Of a DNA stretch of 6,081 nt, positions 1 to 5,443 are shown in pieces. The translations under genes were made by a program, and so were the position numbers. The DNA comes from Candidatus Microgenomates bacterium (GTDB lineage: Bacteria > Patescibacteriota > Microgenomatia > UBA1400 > PJMF01). The stretch's first letter is position 1, and every line of letters starts with the position of its first letter. The stretch lies in NCBI GenBank assembly GCA_015485595.1, contig WFTH01000075.1, positions 1-6,081 on the forward strand, written 5' to 3'. Under the pieces are notes generated by a model. That model ran no database searches. It saw nothing but the letters and a program-made list of their open reading frames with translations, and was not told where the DNA came from.

Positions 1-429
1 CTCTGGCGAACCTAGTTCTTGTTGAAAAAACTCAAGAATTTTTTGCCTTAGTTTAAAAAAAAGCGAAAGTCTGCTTCTACCAACTTGCTTAATAATGGGA
101 TCTTTCAGTATTTTTAGATTTGTTTTATCTTTAGCAGTTAACAAGTTTGATCTGCTAGTTACTTCGAGTATAGAACCTAGCTGGTACTGATGGCATTTGG
201 GTATACTAATCCCTATAAACCCATCATGTTTGCTTTTTAAGCTGGTTTGAGTGAGGTTTGTCGACACTACATAAAAACAATTGTGAGGATGCCTATCTAC
301 CAAAATTTCAACCCTTATAAGTCTATCATCGGGAGTTGTTCGGGAATAAAAATATAGTTGTAAAAAACGCAAAAATATAAATACTATTAAAAATAGTAAA
401 ATATATATCTTTGTTCTATCAAACTTCAT
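1..429 (-). CDS. comEC: ComEC/Rec2-family DNA-uptake channel, N-terminal part (cut by window edge)
   Basis: The first 143 codons are open and run off the left edge, so the stop and the channel domain are not in view. ComEC is the inner-membrane channel that passes single-stranded DNA into the cytoplasm during natural transformation. What is visible is a short basic N-terminus, one strong hydrophobic helix (about residues 8-26), and a soluble stretch (about 36-95) with the beta-rich pattern of the small OB-like domain (DUF4131) at the start of ComEC. A helical segment near residues 120-143, ending LEFFQQELGSPE, matches the family pattern just before the first competence-domain helices. The start is ATG at 429-427; an in-frame TAG lies three codons upstream, so no longer form is possible. 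Only a weak AGG precedes it. It follows comEA by 54 bases, the usual comEA-comEC order. Its DNA is much more AT-rich than leuS. The call rests on context plus weak family resemblance. Confidence 0.8.
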   Translation of the reverse strand, partial: MKFDRTKIYILLFLIVFIFLRFLQLYFYSRTTPDDRLIRVEILVDRHPHNCFYVVSTNLTQTSLKSKHDGFIGISIPKCHQYQLGSILEVTSRSNLLTAKDKTNLKILKDPIIKQVGRSRLSLFFKLRQKILEFFQQELGSPE

Positions 430-455
430 ATAGGCCTATATTGCTTATGATACAT
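426..455 (-). promoter_or_regulatory. Possible leader mini-cistron coupled to comEC
   Basis: On the minus strand the motif AAGGA (468-464) sits 8 bases before an ATG at 455-453. That ATG opens a 9-codon frame (MYHKQYRPI) whose TGA stop (428-426) overlaps the comEC ATG as ATGA. This is the best Shine-Dalgarno site near comEC, while comEC itself has only a weak AGG. The arrangement would suit translational re-initiation or coupling. An ATG two codons earlier (461-459) is too close to AAGGA to be its start. A nine-residue peptide cannot be supported as a gene by sequence alone, so this may be chance in AT-rich DNA. Confidence 0.3.
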
Positions 456-483
456 AAACATAATCCTTATAATAAAAATTAGC

Positions 484-1158
484 CTATAAAGTTAAAAGGG
501 CTTGATTCTTAAGATAAATTGACTCAGATAAAACATCTCTTGTAACCAACTCCTCCAAGGAGAGATACGGCCTAGCTTGAATAATCTTTTGAGCCCTAAT
601 TGGACCTATATCTATAAGCTCCTCCAACTGCTCCTGGCTTGCCTGATTAATCGAGACCTTACTGGCTGGCACTATTTCTCCCCTTGCTTGACTACTACCT
701 TCATTAACAACCCCCGACTCTCCCGTAAACGGAACGTAGACCTTTTGACCATCAATCAATCTTTGAGCCAAGTTAAACTCTCGACTTATGTAGTTCTTAT
801 CGACCTGCTTTCTAAACCCACCAGCAGCTAAAACTGCTTGAGCAAAACGATCCCCTGCCTTAAGCGGGTAGATTCCAGGTTGTTTAACCGCTCCACTCAC
901 ATCAACCCAGATTCTGGCCGAGCTTGATGCCTTGATTAAGTCTTGACTTCCTAAGTTTGGTTGAGCTGGCTTTAAAAAACAACCGGTCTCGTTTGCCTGC
1001 CAAACAAACCCAAGCAGTCCACCAACAACAAAGATAAGCCCGACTACTGTCAAGACTAAGCCCATTAGCTGCTGTCTAGTTAAACGGGTTGACCTCTTGT
1101 CTGCTTGAAACAGATCAGCTTCAAACATAAGCCCTATCTTACTGAAAAAAGCTTGCAA
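484..1158 (-). CDS. comEA: ComEA-like membrane-anchored DNA-binding protein (SLBB + helix-hairpin-helix)
   Basis: ComEA binds incoming double-stranded DNA outside the membrane and passes it to ComEC. The 224 residues show a short cytoplasmic N-terminus and one transmembrane helix (about 31-53). A SLBB-type beta-grasp domain follows (about 82-145, with IWVDVSGAVKQPGIYPLKAG), then a linker (about 146-166). The C-terminal helix-hairpin-helix region (167-224) contains the classic NQASQEQLEELIDIGPIRAQ pattern for non-specific DNA binding. The second hairpin is degenerate, ending in a hydrophobic LLTL tail. This domain order is that of Gram-positive-style ComEA, and the length is normal. The longest frame starts at TTG (1158) with no Shine-Dalgarno site. 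An ATG at codon 11 (1128-1126), preceded by AGGG three bases upstream, would give 214 residues with the same domains and may be the true start. The gene lies 39 bases after leuS and 54 before comEC. Confidence 0.93.
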   Translation of the reverse strand: MQAFFSKIGLMFEADLFQADKRSTRLTRQQLMGLVLTVVGLIFVVGGLLGFVWQANETGCFLKPAQPNLGSQDLIKASSSARIWVDVSGAVKQPGIYPLKAGDRFAQAVLAAGGFRKQVDKNYISREFNLAQRLIDGQKVYVPFTGESGVVNEGSSQARGEIVPASKVSINQASQEQLEELIDIGPIRAQKIIQARPYLSLEELVTRDVLSESIYLKNQALLTL

Positions 1159-1197
1159 AAACCGTTACGTTTTTTGGGGAAAACTAAAAAATCTAAA

Positions 1198-3810
1198 CTA
1201 GCTTACGACCAAGTTAAGCACTCTACCAGGAACATAGACCACTTTTTTGATCTCCTTGTTCTTTAGCCAACGATTCATCTTCTCAAGCTGCTTGACCTGA
1301 TTAACGATCCAGTCTTTATCCTTTACCTTATCTGCTGGCAAGCTAAACTTAGCTCTTAGCTTGCCGTTTATCTGGACCGGCAGGTTAATCTCTTGGTTTT
1401 GAATCAGCTTTTGATCATAGCTTGGCCAACTAGCAAAATGAACCGAGTCTAGGTCTACCTTAAGCCCTTGACTCTTAAGCTCATTAAACAGCTCCTCGGC
1501 TAGAAAAGGAGCAAACGGCGCCAAAAGTTTAACAAATGAGTACAGATCATTAAGAGGTAAAGTTTCTTTTTTCTCTACTTGATCAACTTTTGTCTGACTT
1601 TCCCACAGCTTTACAAACTCCATCAAAGCAGCAATTGCGGTGTTAAACTTTAACTGAGGAATGTCCTCGGTTACCTTCTTAATGGTCTGATGAAGCTTGC
1701 GTTGCCAGCTTAGAACCTGCTGGCTGGAAAATTTCTGATCTGGTGAACTTAAGATTAAGCGATAAACTCGACCTAAAAACTTGTAAACACCCATAACTGC
1801 CCGTACATCCCAGGGCTTATCCGCCTCTATCGGTCCCATGAACATCTCATAAACTCTTAAAGTGTCAGCCCCAAACTTATCCACCACCTCATCTGGATTG
1901 ATCACGTTGCCTTTACTCTTTGACATCTTCTTACCATCTGGACCTAAAATCATTCCTTGATGACGCATCTTTAAAAACGGCTCATCAAACTTTAAATAAC
2001 CTTGATCGCGCAAGAACTTAGTAAAAAAACGAGAGTACAAAAGATGCAAAACAATATGCTCTGGACCGATCATGTAAAAATCAACCGGCAACCACTTACT
2101 AAGAAGCTCCTTAGCCGCAAAGACCGACTCATCCCTGGGAGAAACGTAGCGCAAGTAATACCAAGAGCTATCGACAAAGGTGTCCATGGTGTCAAACTCA
2201 GGCCGCCAACCCTTGCCATAGAGTCTCTCTGTTCGCTCAATAAACTCTTTACTCGACTTTAAAGGCGACTCTCCGGTAGGTTTAAAGTCTACATCGGTTG
2301 GCAGAAGCCAAGGCAGATGTTCTTCTTTAACTGGATGAGGATTACCTTCCGGATCATAGACAATCGGGATCGGCGCTCCCCAATAACGTTGACGAGAAAT
2401 AAGCCAGTCGCGCAGTTTGTAGGTGGTGGCAAGCTTGCCCCAGCCTTTTTTCTCTAGATAACGGCCGATTGCTTCAATCGCCTCCTCTACTTCCAGATTA
2501 TCAAACCGACCACTGTTTGTTAGTTTGCCAACCTTAGCTTCATAAACATCATCAGCTGACTTGACTTTGCCTAACTTGCCGTCCGGTCCAATCACTACGC
2601 GAATCACCTCAATCTTTTTATCTGGATGGTGTTGATTGACAAACTGAACAAACTCAAAGTCGCGTCTATCATGAGCCGGCACCCCCACCACTGCTCCGGT
2701 GCCAAAATGCCCCAAAACAAAGTCGGCTACCCAGATAGGCATCTTTCTTTCTGTCAAACGATTAACCGCATAAAGACCAGTAAAAACTCCAGATTTTTTC
2801 CGTCCTTCTTGTTGACGTTCTAACTCGGTTTTCTTTTTGGCTTGATCAAGATAGCTAGCCACTTCTTTGTTATCTTTAGCCAACTTGACCGCTAATGGGT
2901 GTTCCGGCGCCAAGACCACAAAAGTGGCTCCAAAGTTCGTGTCTGGTCTAGTGGTAAAACAGGCTACCTCTCCTATCAGGTTGTTTGACTCATCCATTAC
3001 CGGATAGACAATCTCCACACCTTGCTTCCTTCCGATCCAGTTTAGTTGTTGGCGCTTGGTGGCCTCGGGCCAGTCTACTTGATCCAGACCACTAATTAGC
3101 TCATCACGATAGCTAGTAATTTTAAAGTACCATTGATCAAGCTCCTTTTGGATTACCCGAGTGTCACATCGTTCACACAGACCATCAACCACCTGTTCGT
3201 TAGCTAAAACGGTCTGACATGAAGGACACCAGTTAACCGTTCCTTTGGCTTTGTAAGCTAAACCAGCCTGGTAAAGCTTTAAAAATAACCACTGGGTCCA
3301 CTTGTAATACCCGGAGTGACTGGTGGCAATCTCATGATCCCAGTTATAAGAAATACCGATCCGTTTAATCTGACGACGAAAAGTGTTTATGGCTTTCTTG
3401 GTTGTTTCTGCCGGAGGCACACCGGTCTTGATGGCATAGTTTTCTGCTGGCAAACCAAAAGCATCCCAACCAACCGGAAACAGCACTTTTTTGCCGTTCA
3501 TACGTTGAAAACGCGTGATGATGTCAAGCGCGGTCTTGCTCTCTACATGACCCACATGGAGGCCAGAGCCGGACGGATAAGCAAAAGCAAATAGATTATA
3601 AACCTTATCTAAATCGTCTTTTTTTACCTTAGGCGCGTGATAAAAGTATCTTTTCTTCTCCCAAACCTCAAGCCATCTTGGCTCGATCTTTGCCGGATTG
3701 TATTCTGGCAAGGGTTGACTTGATTCGGTAGGCACGAGCAATCTTCTTTCTATCTTCTCTCTTTTAACTTTAACTGACGTAATTTTACCTCTTATCTTTT
3801 TATCTGGCAA
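1198..3810 (-). CDS. leuS: Leucyl-tRNA synthetase (class I)
   Basis: This cytoplasmic enzyme charges tRNA-Leu with leucine using ATP and hydrolyses mischarged products. All expected parts are present in its 870 residues. They include the HIGH-type motif HVGH (85-88) within YPSGSGLHVGH, and a zinc-ribbon pair CPSC (195-198) and CERC (212-215). The CP1 editing domain shows the threonine-rich TTRPDT (286-291) and VPAHDRRDFEF with its conserved Asp. Then come SRQRYWGAPIP (472-481), DTFVDSSWYYLRY (543-555), the KMSKS loop (628-632) and the anticodon-binding helices. The C-terminal domain has VQINGKLRAK and ends VVYVPGRVLNLVV, so the protein is complete. The core normally begins near YNPAKIEPRW (37 onward); the preceding 36 residues are a basic, low-complexity extension. 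The start is TTG at 3810. The frame is closed by TAG at 3834-3832, and no ATG lies between. No good Shine-Dalgarno site is seen, and the predicted leader is very short. Confidence 0.98.
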   Translation of the reverse strand: MPDKKIRGKITSVKVKREKIERRLLVPTESSQPLPEYNPAKIEPRWLEVWEKKRYFYHAPKVKKDDLDKVYNLFAFAYPSGSGLHVGHVESKTALDIITRFQRMNGKKVLFPVGWDAFGLPAENYAIKTGVPPAETTKKAINTFRRQIKRIGISYNWDHEIATSHSGYYKWTQWLFLKLYQAGLAYKAKGTVNWCPSCQTVLANEQVVDGLCERCDTRVIQKELDQWYFKITSYRDELISGLDQVDWPEATKRQQLNWIGRKQGVEIVYPVMDESNNLIGEVACFTTRPDTNFGATFVVLAPEHPLAVKLAKDNKEVASYLDQAKKKTELERQQEGRKKSGVFTGLYAVNRLTERKMPIWVADFVLGHFGTGAVVGVPAHDRRDFEFVQFVNQHHPDKKIEVIRVVIGPDGKLGKVKSADDVYEAKVGKLTNSGRFDNLEVEEAIEAIGRYLEKKGWGKLATTYKLRDWLISRQRYWGAPIPIVYDPEGNPHPVKEEHLPWLLPTDVDFKPTGESPLKSSKEFIERTERLYGKGWRPEFDTMDTFVDSSWYYLRYVSPRDESVFAAKELLSKWLPVDFYMIGPEHIVLHLLYSRFFTKFLRDQGYLKFDEPFLKMRHQGMILGPDGKKMSKSKGNVINPDEVVDKFGADTLRVYEMFMGPIEADKPWDVRAVMGVYKFLGRVYRLILSSPDQKFSSQQVLSWQRKLHQTIKKVTEDIPQLKFNTAIAALMEFVKLWESQTKVDQVEKKETLPLNDLYSFVKLLAPFAPFLAEELFNELKSQGLKVDLDSVHFASWPSYDQKLIQNQEINLPVQINGKLRAKFSLPADKVKDKDWIVNQVKQLEKMNRWLKNKEIKKVVYVPGRVLNLVVS

Positions 3811-3833
3811 CCGACGTCTTTCTGGGTTATACT
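3804..3833 (+). promoter_or_regulatory. Predicted promoter of the rightward operon, giving a leaderless mRNA
   Basis: A -10 box TATACT (3828-3833, 5 of 6 to consensus) is preceded after 18 bases by CTGGCA (3804-3809, 4 of 6 to TTGACA). The expected transcription start, 6-7 bases after the -10 box, falls at about 3840, directly at the ATG (3841). The mRNA would therefore have little or no 5' leader, which fits the absence of any Shine-Dalgarno site. The -35 half lies within the leuS start region. Confidence 0.5.
3826..3831 (-). promoter_or_regulatory. Predicted -10 box for the leuS-comEA-comEC transcript
   Basis: Read on the minus strand, the bases are TATAAC (5 of 6 to TATAAT), placed 15 bases before the leuS TTG start. 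Transcription would begin near 3819, leaving a leader of about 8 bases. No convincing -35 hexamer is found at 16-19 bases upstream. The element overlaps the rightward -10 box on the other strand. Confidence 0.45.
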
Positions 3834-3840
3834 AAAAAAG

Positions 3841-4575
3841 ATGAAGCCTGCTCGCCTGCCACCAACCATCCATACTCTGGTTATGCTGGGTAGCTTAGTC
3901 TTAAGCTTTCTTTTCGTTCAGCTACCCAGTCTGTCTAGATACTCCCTTCAGGCAATCGCTGTAGCAACTCTTGCATTTTTTTTGCTCAAACTAGCTAACA
4001 AGCAAAAAATTCACCACTTTATTCCTCAATACGCCTCTTTTGAAGTGGCTCTTGTCACCTTTATTTTTTCCCTTCTTATCGGAGCCACCGGTAACACCAA
4101 CTCAATCTTTTATCCCTTAACCTATATCTATCTTTTTCTCTTGGTCTTTAGCACCTACACCCAAGCCGCCATCATGACCACTCTTGGCTTTATGCTCTAC
4201 CAGTATCTCTTGATGCCTGGAGCCACCACCTATATAGACATCTTTGATCTAGTCTCGATTCCAATAGTATTAACATTTTTTATCTTTACCAAGCAACAAC
4301 ACGAAGAGTTAATTAAGGAACACAAACAACTAAAAGCTGGAGATCAAGTGGTTAACGAGCTTGAAGCCAAAACACAAAGCTTAGCTGGCCAGCTTGCTAT
4401 CGTTCAGCAGGAGCTAAACTCATCCCAAATTAAACTGCAACAGCTCCAGCAAACTCTGATCCAACTCAACCAAGAGCTTGATCGACTGCTTGATCAAGCT
4501 AAAGATGAAAGACAGAGGCGTCAAGTAATTAGGTTGCAGGTCATTATTGAAGAAAAACTAAAGCAAAATTTTTAG
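3841..4575 (+). CDS. Six-helix membrane protein with cytoplasmic coiled coil; function unknown
   Basis: I do not recognise a named family. Six hydrophobic segments lie at about 10-28, 34-52, 65-82, 87-105, 107-125 and 132-150. The basic loop KLANKQKIHH after the second helix and the KQQHEELIKEHK stretch after the sixth favour both ends in the cytoplasm. Residues about 151-240 form a charged, Gln/Leu-rich helix with heptad spacing (for example LQQLQQTLIQLNQELDRLL), so a coiled coil is likely. The shape resembles the sensory half of membrane-bound histidine kinases, with helices followed by a signalling coiled coil. However, the protein ends at residue 244 with no kinase, cyclase or other output domain. 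It could be an orphan sensor, a scaffold or a partner of another protein. The ATG at 3841 is the first codon available after the predicted promoter. The next gene starts 16 bases after its TAG stop, so co-transcription is likely. Confidence 0.85.
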   Translation: MKPARLPPTIHTLVMLGSLVLSFLFVQLPSLSRYSLQAIAVATLAFFLLKLANKQKIHHFIPQYASFEVALVTFIFSLLIGATGNTNSIFYPLTYIYLFLLVFSTYTQAAIMTTLGFMLYQYLLMPGATTYIDIFDLVSIPIVLTFFIFTKQQHEELIKEHKQLKAGDQVVNELEAKTQSLAGQLAIVQQELNSSQIKLQQLQQTLIQLNQELDRLLDQAKDERQRRQVIRLQVIIEEKLKQNF

Positions 4576-4591
4576 ATTTTTGTTTTAAACC

Positions 4592-5344
4592 ATGAAAAAT
4601 CAGAAGCTATCTTCTATCTTTTATCTTCTATCTTCTATCTCAATACTAAGTATCGTTCTAGCTAGCCCAGCGCTAGCCGAGCGTATGGAGTCTAGCTCTT
4701 ATGTAATCCAGTTTGGCAACTTTAACATGGGTTCAGGCAGTCAAAGCTCAGCCAGCTATAAACTGACCGAAACACTTGGTCAGATCGCTCCTGGACCTTA
4801 CGGTCAATACGGTTCTTCCGGATATTTTGTAGGCGGTGGTTTTCAGTACATCCATCAAATTCAAGAGTTTTCTTTCTCCATTAGTAAAACCAGCATTGAT
4901 CTTGGAGTGCTTACCCCAAACTCTCATAACACCGATTCCCATACTCTAACCATTAACACTCGAGGCGCGGGCTATGTCGTTTATGCTTACGAAAAACAAC
5001 CACTTACTCTGATAACCAATAACAGCGTCACCATCCCAGATACCACCTGTGACACCGGTGGTTGCAGTGAAACTCAAGCTGACACTTGGATTAACCCGAG
5101 TATTGGTGGTTTTGGCTTTAACATTAGTGGCGACGGCACCCCAAGCGACTTTGTCAGTTCGGACTACTTTCGCCAGTTTGCAAATCAGGCCCAAGGAGAG
5201 TCGATGCAGGTGGTGATGAGCTCAAACAACATTGCCACTAATGATCAGGCTACGGTAACTTACAAAGCCGGTTTGACTAGTGGTTCTCAAGCAGCTGGCA
5301 CCTATACCACTTACATATCTTACGTGGCTGTACCTACATACTAG
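4592..5344 (+). CDS. Secreted beta-rich surface protein, possibly WxL-like; phase-variable candidate
   Basis: The 250-residue product has a clear Sec signal peptide: basic MKNQK, a hydrophobic core (6-24), and cleavage predicted after SPALA (residue 29). A Ser/Gly-rich region follows (about 35-86), with the SSASYKLTETLGQ pattern seen in many CPR surface proteins. A larger beta-rich domain (about 90-250) begins FSISKTSIDLGVL and ends in alternating aromatic and small residues, GTYTTYISYVAVPTY. It holds two cysteines, C153 and C158, and a DTWINPSIGGFGF segment. The C-terminal pattern and the DUF916-like gene next door suggest a WxL-type wall-associated protein, but no canonical WxL motif is seen, so this is inference. 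No transmembrane anchor or sorting signal follows. The ATG at 4592 lacks a Shine-Dalgarno site. A period-7 repeat fills the signal-peptide codons. The protein is probably exported and held at the cell surface by a partner. Confidence 0.85.
   Translation: MKNQKLSSIFYLLSSISILSIVLASPALAERMESSSYVIQFGNFNMGSGSQSSASYKLTETLGQIAPGPYGQYGSSGYFVGGGFQYIHQIQEFSFSISKTSIDLGVLTPNSHNTDSHTLTINTRGAGYVVYAYEKQPLTLITNNSVTIPDTTCDTGGCSETQADTWINPSIGGFGFNISGDGTPSDFVSSDYFRQFANQAQGESMQVVMSSNNIATNDQATVTYKAGLTSGSQAAGTYTTYISYVAVPTY
4607..4640 (+). repeat. Heptanucleotide tandem repeat in signal-peptide codons
   Basis: Units of TATCTTC start at 4608, 4615, 4622, 4629 and 4636. The second unit has T for C at 4621, and the last is partial (TATCT). 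The period-7 tract spans 34 bases with one mismatch. It encodes the tandem heptapeptides LSSIFYL and LSSISIL in the hydrophobic core of the signal peptide. A change of one or two units would shift the frame just after the start codon. A change of three would lengthen or shorten the core by seven residues. Confidence 0.92.
4661..4677 (+). repeat. Small inverted repeat at the signal-peptidase site codons
   Basis: GCTAGC (4661-4666) and GCTAGC (4672-4677) are self-complementary copies separated by CCAGC, so the mRNA could form a 6-bp hairpin over the codons for the ASPALA cleavage region. It is short and may only reflect repeated Ala/Leu codons. Confidence 0.4.
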
Positions 5345-5356
5345 TTTTAAATTGCT

Positions 5357-5443
5357 AATTAAAAATTGAGAGTCGAGGCTAAAAAGTCTAATACCATGAG
5401 CATAAATTTTACAAAAAGTATCTTTAATTTTAAATTTTTAATT
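5357..5443 (+). repeat. A/T-rich inverted repeat around the start of the DUF916-like gene
   Basis: AATTAAAAATT (5357-5367) is the exact reverse complement of AATTTTTAATT (5433-5443). The ATG at 5396 lies in the loop. A direct repeat TTTTAAATT also occurs at 5345-5353 and 5428-5436. The arms contain no G or C, so stability is low and chance similarity in AT-rich DNA is possible. Confidence 0.35.

Noticed and set aside
577..831. Plus-strand frame opposite comEA
   Set aside because: comEA is supported by SLBB and helix-hairpin-helix motifs on the other strand. The antisense frame has no recognisable feature.
1157..1174. AAAAAC...GTTTTT hairpin between leuS and comEA, as a rho-independent terminator
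   Set aside because: The stem has one G-C pair and five A-T pairs, the T run is part of the stem itself, and it overlaps the proposed comEA start. It is too weak to call a terminator.
2002..3594. Plus-strand open frames within leuS
   Set aside because: They lie fully inside a gene with every synthetase motif intact; the predicted peptides have no domain pattern.
4561..4586. A/T-rich hairpin over the stop codon of the six-helix gene, as a terminator
   Set aside because: The stem is nearly all A-T with a G-T pair and a bulge, and the next gene starts 16 bases after the stop. Co-transcription is more likely.
4607..4640. The TATCTTC tract as a CRISPR or transposon-end repeat
   Set aside because: Units are only 7 bases, are contiguous without spacers, and lie inside a coding frame. 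They are a simple sequence repeat.
4748..5194. Minus-strand open frames opposite the secreted protein
   Set aside because: They are antisense to a well-supported secreted protein, show no recognisable motif, and have no start signal. They are best explained as shadows.
5366..5394. TTGAGA - 17 bases - TAATAC as a promoter for the DUF916-like gene
   Set aside because: The -35 match is good, but the -10 matches only 3 of 6, and the implied transcription start would fall inside or after the ATG at 5396.
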